NCBI GenBank assembly: GCA_963704615.1
Contig: OY969923.1
Coordinates: 248,001 to 312,000, forward strand
Length of the DNA: 64,000 nt
Direction of reading: 5' to 3'
Source: Bog-756 sp963704615
Lineage (GTDB): Bacteria > Actinomycetota > Acidimicrobiia > Acidimicrobiales > RAAP-2
The position numbers and the translations under genes are program-made. Shown here one piece after another: positions 27,110-35,410 of the stretch. The notes under the pieces were generated by a model, which made no database searches, was not told the origin of the DNA, and was given only the letters and a program-made list of their open reading frames with translations. Each line of letters begins with the position of its first letter. The stretch's first letter is position 1.

Positions 27110-28411
27110 TCAGCGGGCGCGGTACTTCACCCGGCAGGGCCGGGCCGAACGGGCAACGCCACCGATCTGGCGCCGGCGGGGCGAGGCCGACCTGAACAGT
27201 GGCTCGAGCTCGTACCGGTCGAGCAGCCCGCGGATCGAGACCCGGATGGCTGAGATCGAGAAGCGGGCGGCAGGGCAGCTGTGCCGGCCGTGGCCAAAGG
27301 TGCTGACCAGCTCCTTGGTCTCGAGGTCAACCGAGGATGCGAGGCGCCGGCCCTGATAGTGGTCGGGATCGAACTGCTCGAGTCCCGGGGAGGCGGTGGA
27401 GTTGTGGACGGAGAGCATGGTGGTGAGCAGCACACCGGGATCGAGTCGATACACGGTGCCTCCAGACTCGACCTCGACGGTCGTGAGCACCTGGCGCAAG
27501 GTGATCGAGCGCTGAGCCATACGGATCGACTCGTTGGCACACCGCTCGAGGAGGTCGTCATCCCCATCCCGGACCCGGTCCAGCAGGCGGGGTCGCTGCA
27601 ACAGGTTGACCAGAGTCCAGGCCAGAGCGGCGTACAGGTTGGATTGCGATCCCATGTGGATCACCATCACGTCACGGGCGCTCCCTACCAGCTGCTCGTC
27701 GGGGGGCAGATCGGCGTAGGAGTCGAAGATCTGCTGGAGGAAGTCGTCCACCCGCGGTCTCGCCCGGCGCCCCTTTTCGATCTCGCCGAAGATGTCTTGG
27801 ATACCGACCATGGCCGCCCGCTCCCGCCGTTTGTCGGTGGCCCAGGTGACAAAGCTGTGGGCGGGCCGGACGAACGATTCCGAGCTGTCCAGCCGGTCGA
27901 ACAACGGGATCAGCCTCTCGATGAAATCCGGTGACGCGGCCTCCGCTCCTCCCCATGAGGCGAGGCCGAGCCGATGACTGAGGCGCTTCATTTCGGTGAA
28001 GATCTCGAAGGTGCCCGACGGACCGAGGCGCTCGACCTCGAGGTCAACAGCACTCCGGAGGTTGTCGAGGTAGTTCTCGACTCTCTGACTCCCGAACAGA
28101 GACAGGGGATGGTTGCGGCGACCGAGCAGAAGCTCGAGGGGAACCTTCGCCTTGATCAGCGTGTACGTGGCCATCCCGAAGCTGGCCTGATCCTCGGGTT
28201 GCGCGTAGAGCGACCGGATGCCGTCGGGCGAGAAGACACAGAAGAGCCGGTGGTCGAAGGCGTCGACCACGAAGGTGTCACCGTGCCGGCGCCGCTGCCG
28301 CAGAAAGAAGGAGGTCGGGTCCCACAGCAGTCCGATCCCTCCCCCAACCCATGGCACCGGGCCGCTGATGACCGGAACCTGGGGCTCGATCCGCGGCGCG
28401 GCGCTCGGCAT
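27110..28411 (-). CDS. Cytochrome P450 with atypical I-helix
   Basis: 433-residue P450. The heme-thiolate signature is FGHGRHSCPAARFS with Cys379; the K-helix ExxR is ESIRM. The I-helix, normally A/G-G-x-D/E-T-T, reads VIHMGSQSNLYAALAW, so the acid-alcohol pair used in O2 activation is absent. This resembles eukaryotic CYP7/CYP8 enzymes (SQxN pattern), some of which are isomerases. There is no membrane anchor. A TAGGCT hexamer lies nine bases before the ATG and no ribosome site is visible. It is divergent from a canonical P450, sharing a 653-bp intergenic region rich in palindromes. Confidence 0.88.
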   Translation of the reverse strand: MPSAAPRIEPQVPVISGPVPWVGGGIGLLWDPTSFFLRQRRRHGDTFVVDAFDHRLFCVFSPDGIRSLYAQPEDQASFGMATYTLIKAKVPLELLLGRRNHPLSLFGSQRVENYLDNLRSAVDLEVERLGPSGTFEIFTEMKRLSHRLGLASWGGAEAASPDFIERLIPLFDRLDSSESFVRPAHSFVTWATDKRRERAAMVGIQDIFGEIEKGRRARPRVDDFLQQIFDSYADLPPDEQLVGSARDVMVIHMGSQSNLYAALAWTLVNLLQRPRLLDRVRDGDDDLLERCANESIRMAQRSITLRQVLTTVEVESGGTVYRLDPGVLLTTMLSVHNSTASPGLEQFDPDHYQGRRLASSVDLETKELVSTFGHGRHSCPAARFSISAIRVSIRGLLDRYELEPLFRSASPRRRQIGGVARSARPCRVKYRAR

Positions 28412-28563
28412 CGGAAGATGAGCCTAAGGGCGCGGGCAGGACGGGGGCCGCCAGCCCACCCGACCTTCCCGCTCTTCCCTCTCCGCAGGACGATCCCCGA
28501 TGGGGACCGCCTGTGGCGGGGATCCGCCGCCCGTTGGGGACAGTATGGGGAATTCCGGACCAG

Positions 28564-28584
28564 ATTGCAACTACGGGTTGCAAT
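28564..28584. promoter_or_regulatory. Palindrome ATTGCAAC-N5-GTTGCAAT (copy 1 of a shared motif)
   Basis: Perfect 8-bp arms with spacer TACGG. It lies 152 bp upstream of the leftward P450 start and 480 bp upstream of the rightward one. The same motif occurs at 38102-38128 and 56017-56037, each upstream of one of two paralogous TetR-like regulators. Confidence 0.7.
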
Positions 28585-28635
28585 TCTTCCGTGGAGTGCG
28601 GTTTCGCGGGGCCCTCGCCCCGGCCCTTGCCCCGG

Positions 28636-28726
28636 CCCCAAGTCAACTTGGGGACCACCCCGTCTCAGCCGGGGGACCCGCTGCGCCCGGCTGACACCCC
28701 CTCCAACCTGCCCGGTTGGCAACCGG
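28636..28726. repeat. Cluster of three inverted repeats
   Basis: CCCCAAGT-CA-ACTTGGGG (28636-28653), TCAGCCGGG-N12-CCCGGCTGA (28665-28694) and CCGGTTG-G-CAACCGG (28712-28726) follow each other in the P450 intergenic region. All arms are perfect. They could be operators or form RNA hairpins; no T-runs follow. Confidence 0.5.
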
Positions 28727-29064
28727 TCTGGGGGCCTCAGTACCATCCCCGGCCGGCGGGCCCGTTGTAGCGGGGCTCCGCCACCTTGCTCCGGGCCCGC
28801 CACTTGTTCCGTGCTCAGCGCCCGCTTCCCCACCGCTCCCGTTGCCTTCGGCCTGGGGCAGCGCGGCACAATGTGTACTGTTTGCTCCGAGCTGGCAGTG
28901 AGGCAGCTTCCGACAGTGGTGTGCTGCTCGCTGGATCTAGGGTCCTTCGGCTCGGATATCCGCCGGGTCGCCCTCACCGCAGACCGGAGTGGCCGGAGCC
29001 GGAGCGGATGCCGAGCACGGAGTACTGGGACAGCAGCACTGCGTTCCCAGGGAGGAGGGGAAAA

Positions 29065-30276
29065 ATGGCCGCCATATCAGCGCACGAGCTCGAGCTCCCG
29101 GTGTGCGACATGACTGGCGTGCACCGTGACGACCGTTTCGAGCTGATGGGCGCCGCCCGGGAACAGCACTGGTTGGCCCGCACCCCGACCGGCTTCGCAC
29201 TCATGCGCTACGACGACGCCGTTGCCGTTCTCCGCGATCGGCGGTTCTACTCGGCCATGTCGATGATCCCTCAGATGCAGGGTGTGAGCGGCAGCTTTCT
29301 GGAGCAGCGCCGACCGTCGATCCTCCAGATGGAAGGGATCGAGCACACCCGCCTCCGCAGGTTGGTCACGCCCGCCTTCACTCCCGCTGCTGCTGATCGA
29401 TTGCGGCCGTTCATGCGCCAGATCATCAGTGAGTTCATCGACGGTGTGTTCGAACGGGGTGAGTGCGACTTCGTGGCCGAGATCTCCGAGCCCTACCCCA
29501 TCCCCATCATCTGCCAACTGCTCGGCGCTCCCCGGCAGGACTGGCAGTTGTTCTCACGCTTGGCACCTGACATCTTCCGGATCTTCAATCAGAACCTTGC
29601 CGAGGATCTTCCCGTGATCGAAGAAGCCTTGGCCGAGTTGGGTGAGTACATGCGGGCGCTGGTCGAACAGCGACGTGACGACCCCGGCGAAGACCTCCTC
29701 AGCGTTCTCATCGCCATGGGCAGGGAGGACGACCGGCTATCGGTGGACGAAGTGATCATGTTGGCCGAGGCGGTGCTGATGACGGGCACCGATACAACAC
29801 GCAACCAGCTGGCCTGCAGCGTGGCCCTTCTCGCCGCCCATCCCGTTGAGTGGACCAAGTTCGTCGAGCACCCTGATCTCGCTCCGCGGGTGGTGGAGGA
29901 GACGGTGCGTTATCTCGGAGCCGTGCAGGGAACGCTGCGAGTGGCGTCGGAGGACATCGAGTACCGCGGGGTGCTGTTTCCGGCGGGGACGCTGGTGAAC
30001 ATCTCGCTGGCCGGCGTCAACCGAGATCCGATCGCCTTCGACGATCCCGATCGCTTCGATCTCACACGCGAATCGGAGACCCCCCACCTGACCTTCGGTT
30101 CGGGAATCCATTTCTGCCTGGGCGCGCACTTGGCTCGGGCCGAGCTCCAAGAGGCGCTGACGGTGATCGCCGATCGGCTGCCCCAGCTCGAGCTCGCCGG
30201 TCCCGTCGAGTGGAAGCCCGAGACGTTCGGGATCTGGGGACCGTCCTACCTCCCGGTGCGCTGGGCACCGTCGTGA
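29065..30276 (+). CDS. Cytochrome P450
   Basis: 403-residue soluble bacterial P450 with all canonical elements. The I-helix is LMTGTDTTRN, the K-helix ExxR is EETVR, and the heme loop FGSGIHFCLGAHLAR has Cys351. It would hydroxylate a hydrophobic substrate using an external ferredoxin and reductase, none of which are encoded nearby. ATG 29065 is chosen because GGAGGAGGGG precedes it and gives the usual family length; the frame stays open further upstream with no family similarity. Confidence 0.92.
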   Translation: MAAISAHELELPVCDMTGVHRDDRFELMGAAREQHWLARTPTGFALMRYDDAVAVLRDRRFYSAMSMIPQMQGVSGSFLEQRRPSILQMEGIEHTRLRRLVTPAFTPAAADRLRPFMRQIISEFIDGVFERGECDFVAEISEPYPIPIICQLLGAPRQDWQLFSRLAPDIFRIFNQNLAEDLPVIEEALAELGEYMRALVEQRRDDPGEDLLSVLIAMGREDDRLSVDEVIMLAEAVLMTGTDTTRNQLACSVALLAAHPVEWTKFVEHPDLAPRVVEETVRYLGAVQGTLRVASEDIEYRGVLFPAGTLVNISLAGVNRDPIAFDDPDRFDLTRESETPHLTFGSGIHFCLGAHLARAELQEALTVIADRLPQLELAGPVEWKPETFGIWGPSYLPVRWAPS

Positions 30277-30319
30277 CACCATCGCAGCGATTCGCAGTCA
30301 GGGGTCGGACCTGAACTGC

Positions 30320-30637
30320 GTGCAGATCCAATTCACCATCGATGATCCGGATCGAGCGGACGAGATCGTCGAGTCGCTCCTGGCACAACGTCTCGTGGCC
30401 TGCGGCCAGCGGACCGGACCGGTTGTCAGTCGCTATTGGTGGAAGGACTCGCTCGAGCGAGCCGAGGAATGGCTGATCCTGCTCAAGACGAGAGCTGAGC
30501 TCACCGACCGGGTCACCGAGGCGATCGTCGAGGCCCATCCCTACGAGACTCCCGAGGTGATCGCAGTGGCCATCACTCAGGGGTCCCCGGGCTATCTCGA
30601 TTGGATCGGCGAGGTCACAGCCCCCGAGGTTCTGTGA
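30320..30637 (+). CDS. cutA: Divalent cation tolerance protein CutA
   Basis: 105-residue CutA1 family protein, a small trimeric ferredoxin-like fold. Family landmarks are VESLLAQRLVACGQ, SRYWWKDSLERAEEW, LLKTRAE and EAHPYETPEVIAVAI. It is linked to copper and divalent metal tolerance in E. coli; the molecular role is unclear. The start is GTG at 30320. Three imperfect 11-bp tandem repeats overlap its stop codon. Confidence 0.9.
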   Translation: MQIQFTIDDPDRADEIVESLLAQRLVACGQRTGPVVSRYWWKDSLERAEEWLILLKTRAELTDRVTEAIVEAHPYETPEVIAVAITQGSPGYLDWIGEVTAPEVL

Positions 30638-30666
30638 CCGTGCGCTGACCGTGCGCTGACCGGGCG
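30634..30666. repeat. Three tandem 11-bp repeats
   Basis: Units gTGACCGTGCG, CTGACCGTGCG and CTGACCGgGCG run head to tail across the cutA stop codon, which is the TGA of the first unit. Possibly simple replication slippage. Confidence 0.6.
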
Positions 30667-30716
30667 CCAATCAACGCCGTTGTCCCCTCGGCGGATCGGG
30701 GACGGCTTCCCGTAGC

Positions 30717-31757
30717 ATGGCCGACGTGCCTTCCGACCTCATGACGGCGGCTGTCTACGTGGGCGAAGGACGGATCGCCGTCGAGCAGGTCCTCGTTCCC
30801 GAGCCCGGTCCGGGGGAGTTGCTGATCGAAGTGTCGGAGTGTGGGATCTGCGGGTCCGACCTTCACCTGGTCTTCGAGCGCTATGCCCGGCCGGGAGCCA
30901 TCCTCGGCCACGAATGGTCGGGCACCGTGGTCGTGACAACGGACGACGGAGGTCGGCCCACCGGTGAGCGGGTTGTTTTCAACCCGAGCCCCGGATGCGG
31001 CACATGCCGACCGTGCCGGCGCGGGCGGCCTTCGGTCTGCCTGCAGCGGAGGACCTCCGACATCCGCGAGATGCGCGGCGCGTTCGCCCAGTACATCACC
31101 GTGTCCTCGGCCAACACCCTCCGCATCCCGGACTCGCTGAACGATCGTGCCGCCGCGCTCACCGAACCCACCGCCATTGCCCTTCACGCCGTGCAACTCG
31201 CCGATGTGGCATCGGACGACCGTGTCCTGGTGACCGGCGCCGGTCCTGTCGGGCTCATTCTGGTGGCCGTGCTGCGGGCGCAGGGCGTCGGCGACATCAC
31301 GGTCAGCGAACCGGTCGGGCTGCGACGGGCACTGGCGCTCGAGGTGGGTGCGACCCGGGTGGTCGAGCCCGATCAGCTGGAAGAGCCGAACCTGGGCGCC
31401 AGGGTTGCGGAGCCTTATGCCGTCGCCTTCGAGTGCTCGGGCCAGGCGCGTGCCGCCGAAGGCGCCTTGGCCCAGCTCGACTATGCCGGCACCCTCGTGT
31501 TCGTCGGTACCGGAGCCGAGCCGACCCGGGTGAACCACAATCGAATGATCATCTTCGAGCTCGAGGCTCTGGGTACCTTCAATTACAGCGCCGAGGGTTT
31601 CCAACCCGCCCTCGACCTGCTTTCCGGTGGGGTAGTGCCCCTCGATCTGCTCATCGAGGGGGACGACATTCCGCTGGGCGGGGTGATGGATGCCATGCAC
31701 CGCCTCGCCCGCGGCGAGATCCCGGCCAAAGTGCTCGTGAATCCGGAGGTTTCATGA
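30717..31757 (+). CDS. Zinc-dependent alcohol dehydrogenase (MDR family)
   Basis: 346-residue medium-chain dehydrogenase. Catalytic zinc ligands are C45 (GICGSDLH) and H65/E66 (GHEWSG); structural zinc ligands are C94, C97, C100 and C108. The Rossmann motif is VLVTGAGPVGLI. It resembles sorbitol/threonine dehydrogenase-type proteins; the substrate is unknown. The start is uncertain: ATG 30717 overlaps a TAGCAT hexamer that would sit seven bases before a GTG at 30726, suggesting leaderless initiation there. The stop overlaps the start of the next gene by 4 bp. Confidence 0.88.
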   Translation: MADVPSDLMTAAVYVGEGRIAVEQVLVPEPGPGELLIEVSECGICGSDLHLVFERYARPGAILGHEWSGTVVVTTDDGGRPTGERVVFNPSPGCGTCRPCRRGRPSVCLQRRTSDIREMRGAFAQYITVSSANTLRIPDSLNDRAAALTEPTAIALHAVQLADVASDDRVLVTGAGPVGLILVAVLRAQGVGDITVSEPVGLRRALALEVGATRVVEPDQLEEPNLGARVAEPYAVAFECSGQARAAEGALAQLDYAGTLVFVGTGAEPTRVNHNRMIIFELEALGTFNYSAEGFQPALDLLSGGVVPLDLLIEGDDIPLGGVMDAMHRLARGEIPAKVLVNPEVS

Positions 31758-32215
31758 CGACCGAACCCACGCCAGGACCCATCATCAACCACATCGCCAT
31801 CAGTGTGGACGCCGAAGTGCTCGACGAGGCCGGCCGGAAGGCATTGATCGATTTCACCGGCGAGGTGTTCGGATGGGTCGAGGGGGACAACAGCACCGAA
31901 AAGGGGAACCCCCTCATCCTCTACACCGGTGTGATGCGCCAGTACCTCTATCTCCTCCCCTCGACCGGAGAATTCCTGTCGGCCCCTCGACTCGATCACT
32001 TCGGGCTGGAGGTCTCGTCGATCGAAGAGCTGGTGGCCATCCTCGATCGGGCCAAGGCCTACAAAGAGAAAGACGATCGGGTCACCATCATCGATCTCGA
32101 CGAGATGGTGACCCACGGATCGACCTCTGATTTCACGCTGACCAACGCCTACATCGGCTTCCTAATTCCGCTGATGATCGAACTTCAGCACATCACTGAG
32201 CGGCCCAGCGCCTGA
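31754..32215 (+). CDS. VOC (glyoxalase-like) family protein
   Basis: 153-residue protein with a vicinal-oxygen-chelate-like pattern: INHIAISV near the N-terminus, then RLDHFGLEVSSIEELVAILDRAKAY in the second half. The His at INHIAI and other positions could bind metal, but the full ligand set is not obvious. It is translationally coupled to the alcohol dehydrogenase (ATGA overlap 31754-31757), so it probably acts in the same pathway. Function is not assignable. Confidence 0.65.
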   Translation: MTTEPTPGPIINHIAISVDAEVLDEAGRKALIDFTGEVFGWVEGDNSTEKGNPLILYTGVMRQYLYLLPSTGEFLSAPRLDHFGLEVSSIEELVAILDRAKAYKEKDDRVTIIDLDEMVTHGSTSDFTLTNAYIGFLIPLMIELQHITERPSA

Positions 32216-32237
32216 GCGCCCAGCACCGCACCGACTG

Positions 32238-33114
32238 TCAGCGGAAGTCGAAGGCGACCTTGATGGCGTCGGTCTCGGTTTGGGTGGCCACCCCACCCGA
32301 CCAGGCTGCGGCCTGTTCGATCACCGCTTCGGCCGCCTCCGAGTGCACGACCTCGGCCCCGAGTGATTTGGGCCAGGGCCGCCTGGGCCGGGTGGCGAGC
32401 GACCACCATCACCGCCACATCGGGGTAGAAGGCCCGGAGGATGGCAGTGGCGGTCGTGCCCAGGGCACCCGCACCGTAGACGAGGGCTCGTCCCCCTGGT
32501 GGCGGGGGGTTCCGGATCACGGAGTGGAGGGAGACGGAGAAGGGATCGGCCAGCACCGCCACCTCGTCGGGGACCCCCTCTGGCACCGGGATCAGCATCG
32601 AATCATGAGCGGGGAAGTAATCGGCGAAGCCGCCAGGGGCGTCCTTGGAGGTTCCCGTGTGGATTCCCGCAGCGAGCGGACCCTCGGCAAAGTGCCAGCG
32701 GATGCTGAGATCACCTGCCGCGCACGAGGTGCACGGGGGATCGATGCCCCGTGGCGCGCACGAGAGCCACGGATTGAGAACGACCCTCTGGCCGATCTCC
32801 AACCCCTGGGCGGTCGGGCCCAGCTCACTGACCTCGCCGACGACCTCGTGGCCCATCACCACCGGAAAGGAGAAGAACGTGGCCAGGGCACTGTCGTTGT
32901 AGGCGTCGGTGAACTCCCCGAAGACCTGCTTGCTTTCCGACCGACAGATGCCGGTCAGCCGGGTTCGGGCCACCGCCCAATCGCCCCGGACGGGCCGTGG
33001 TCGATCTCGCTCGACCAGCCGCATCGGAACCCGCGCCAACCCTTCCAACAGAGGATTCGACGGATCGGGCGACTCCCATCCGTCGGACTCGATACCCCAC
33101 AACAATGCCTGCAC
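32238..33114 (-). pseudogene. Zinc-binding alcohol dehydrogenase, frameshifted and shortened
   Basis: The N-terminal 245 residues from GTG 33114 read as a normal MDR dehydrogenase: GICRSESKQ with Cys57, VMGHEVVGEV with H89/E90, and VYGAGALGTTATAIL. Near 32370, a run of G on the plus strand, the frame breaks. In the next frame the protein continues correctly as KSLGAEVVHSEAAEAVIEQ and ends DAIKVAFDFR at 32238. Even after repair it has about 291 residues, missing roughly 90-100 of the second half of the Rossmann domain, so an internal deletion is also likely. Ending at 32238 avoids overlapping the convergent VOC gene, which supports this reading. Confidence 0.7.
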
Positions 33115-33203
33115 CGCATACCCCCTGCTCAGACGCAACGTGGCCGCGGTAGCCGTCGGGGCGGAGGCGATGCGTCCGCGGGTTGGCACGAAGCCGAGGG
33201 TCG

Positions 33204-33209
33204 TACACT
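33204..33209 (+). promoter_or_regulatory. Leaderless-type -10 element
   Basis: TACACT ends six bases before the ATG at 33216; no ribosome-binding site lies between. Confidence 0.55.
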
Positions 33210-33215
33210 GCAGAC

Positions 33216-33578
33216 ATGTACTCCGGCCACGCTTCGTGGATCGCCCTGGTGTTCCTCGGGGTCATGTTCGGGATGCGCATGCTCTCCTCCCAGCGCCGCC
33301 GAGGCTCCCGCCGCGGGCCGCCCTCCCGGGGGAGCGGATCGCCCTACACGGGCAGTGCGTTCACCGGAAGCAGCCCGCGCCCAGACGAAGGAAGCGGGAT
33401 CCCCGGGCCGGCTCCAGGCACGGCGGCGGGCGGTACCCCGGCGGGGTGGTTCACCGACCCCTTCGTCCGGCACGAGCAGCGATTCTGGTCGGGCAGCGCG
33501 TGGACCGAGCACGTGTCGGACTACGGAGTCCCCGGCACCGACCCGCCCCCCGACACGAGCCTGTCCAACACCGGCTGA
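33216..33578 (+). CDS. DUF2510 membrane protein
   Basis: 120-residue protein. An N-terminal membrane helix (WIALVFLGVMFGMRML) is followed by a basic Ser/Arg/Gly/Pro-rich linker. The C-terminal DUF2510 motif is PAGWFTDPFVRHEQRFWSGSAWTEHV (split here as PAGWFTDPF, RFWSGSAWTEHV). DUF2510 is a short actinobacterial domain at membrane protein termini, of unknown function. The start is inferred from the leaderless promoter arrangement. Confidence 0.75.
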   Translation: MYSGHASWIALVFLGVMFGMRMLSSQRRRGSRRGPPSRGSGSPYTGSAFTGSSPRPDEGSGIPGPAPGTAAGGTPAGWFTDPFVRHEQRFWSGSAWTEHVSDYGVPGTDPPPDTSLSNTG

Positions 33579-33756
33579 GGGCTCACTCTCTGGCCAGGAT
33601 GGGGCTGTCTGCAGCCCGTGCCTGTGCCCGGCGAGAGGGGTGCGTGCGGCCCGTGGCTCGTGGTGGTGAGGGGATCAGTTGTCACTACCCGACCGAGTCA
33701 GTAGATTCCTCCCCCGTCAGGGCCGACAGCGTGTGGGGCATCAAGGAGCGACGGAC

Positions 33757-35265
33757 ATGAGTTCGCGGAGCCGGTTGGATCCCATGGGCGGACTCACTCG
33801 ACGGCGGTCCGTCGAGCGGAGCCCGATGTCGAGCCGGTTCCGGGCCATGGCTGTGCTGGGCGCGGTCCTGATCGCCACGGCCGCTTGTTCCTCGGGCTCG
33901 TCAGCGCCTTCGACGACGTCGGGCGGCCAGGCCACCGGGGGGTCGGCTGTCCCGGTGAGCCAGGCCAGCACGTCTACCCGCGGGGTCACCGGCAACAGCA
34001 TCAATGTCGTTTTCCCCGTCGTGTCCCTCAACTCACTCGCCGGCCAGGAGGGATTCGCCGAAGATCCCGAGTACGGGGAGCAGAGCAAGGCCATCGACTT
34101 CTATGTGAACCAGATCAACCAGTCCGGGGGGATCAACGGGCGCAAGATCAACCCGATCATCGCCACCTTCGACCCGACCAACGAGTCGGACATGCGGGCC
34201 CTGTGCAAGACCTGGACCGAGGGCTCGCCGGCCGCCTTCGCCGTGCTGGACGGGATCGGGGACTGGACGGGGGACAACGAGCTCTGCATCACCCAGGAGG
34301 GCCACACCCCCTTCATCGGGCAGTGGACGACGGTGACCAACTACCTCAACGAGGGATCCCCCTATCTGTGGTGGACCGGCCCCGACCAGGCGGCCATCCT
34401 CCAAGCGGTGGTCAACTGGGGCCTTAGCTCCCACCTCCTCGGGGGCAACGTCAAGGTCGGGATCATCGCCGGCGACCGGGCCTCCGACCAGCTGGCCCTC
34501 AACGACTACCTGCTCCCCGACCTGCGCAACGCCGGGATCACCGCCGTGGTGAAGACCATCGCCTCCGATCCCACCGAAACCGCCACCACCGATGCCCAGG
34601 CTCCCTTGGTCGTCCAGCAACTACGCAGCGCCGGGGTCACCTCGGTCATCCCCCTCATCCCCTTCAACGTGTTCTACCCGGTGCTCCAGGCCCAGACGGC
34701 CCAGCAGTACTTCCCCAAGCTCCTACTCAGCGACTACGAGGAGAGCATCGTGGCCGCGCTCGGGCTCATCCCCACGCCCTATGAGAAGGCCCTCGACGGC
34801 CAGGAGGGCCTGACCACCCAGACACTCGGGGGCGGCACCTCTCCCTCCAACTACACCGGCCCCCTCGGTTACAACGCCGGGGTGAAAGCGTGCTGGACCC
34901 CGTGGCACCAGGCCTACCCCGGGATCGCCACCGGGGCGACCACCGACTTCCTCGAACAACAGGGCCCGGTGGTCTTGTGGTGCCAGGTCATCACCCTCTT
35001 CGCCCAGGCAGCCCGGTCGGCCGGTCACGATCTCAACCGCCGGACCTTCGTCACCGCGCTGTCCAAGGTCACCAACTTCGAGGGCACGGCCACGCCGATC
35101 CTGAGTTTCGGACCGAACAAGCACTACGGCCCGACCCTCTACAAGATCGTGAAGCTCCACAACAACGTGCCGCCTTCCAGCCAGTGCCAGCTCACCTCCC
35201 AGAACCTCGCCCAGGGGACCTGTTGGGTCACGGTGCAACCGTTCGCGCCCCTTCCCTCACCCTGA
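33757..35265 (+). CDS. Branched-chain-type solute-binding lipoprotein (Peripla_BP_6)
   Basis: About 502 residues. A signal peptide (FRAMAVLGAVLIATAAC) ends at lipobox Cys44, followed by a Ser/Thr/Gly linker. The mature part is a type I periplasmic-binding fold related to LivJ/amide/urea receptors: INVVFPVVSLNSLAG, AIDFYVNQINQSGGINGRKI, VKVGIIAGDRASDQLALNDYLLPDL. No permease or ATPase genes accompany it, so it may serve a transporter elsewhere. ATG 33757 has AAGGAG eight bases upstream but gives a long n-region; ATG 33826 would give a more standard signal peptide. A hairpin follows the stop. Confidence 0.85.
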   Translation: MSSRSRLDPMGGLTRRRSVERSPMSSRFRAMAVLGAVLIATAACSSGSSAPSTTSGGQATGGSAVPVSQASTSTRGVTGNSINVVFPVVSLNSLAGQEGFAEDPEYGEQSKAIDFYVNQINQSGGINGRKINPIIATFDPTNESDMRALCKTWTEGSPAAFAVLDGIGDWTGDNELCITQEGHTPFIGQWTTVTNYLNEGSPYLWWTGPDQAAILQAVVNWGLSSHLLGGNVKVGIIAGDRASDQLALNDYLLPDLRNAGITAVVKTIASDPTETATTDAQAPLVVQQLRSAGVTSVIPLIPFNVFYPVLQAQTAQQYFPKLLLSDYEESIVAALGLIPTPYEKALDGQEGLTTQTLGGGTSPSNYTGPLGYNAGVKACWTPWHQAYPGIATGATTDFLEQQGPVVLWCQVITLFAQAARSAGHDLNRRTFVTALSKVTNFEGTATPILSFGPNKHYGPTLYKIVKLHNNVPPSSQCQLTSQNLAQGTCWVTVQPFAPLPSP

Positions 35266-35269
35266 TCGC

Positions 35270-35291
35270 CGGAGGCCGTCGACGACCTCCG
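35270..35291 (+). terminator. Hairpin terminator
   Basis: CGGAGGccGTC / GACgaCCTCCG, a near-perfect 22-bp dyad beginning five bases after the stop codon of the solute-binding protein gene. There is no T-run. Confidence 0.5.
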
Positions 35292-35410
35292 ATGTCGGGG
35301 TAGCGGCACCGGGCGGGCACGCGGCGGGACCGGACCGTACGGCTCGGAGGCGAGCTCGCCGGTCGGTCCCGTCCACGCGCCGAACCCTGGCCACGTCTCG
35401 ACGCCGGACC

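Larger units (their letters stand above)
28412..29064. other. 653-bp intergenic region between divergent P450 genes
   Basis: No coding potential. It contains the ATTGCAAC-N5-GTTGCAAT palindrome shared with two regulator genes, three further perfect or near-perfect dyads between 28636 and 28726, and the ribosome-binding site of the rightward P450. The length and dyad density suggest a complex control region. Confidence 0.6.
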
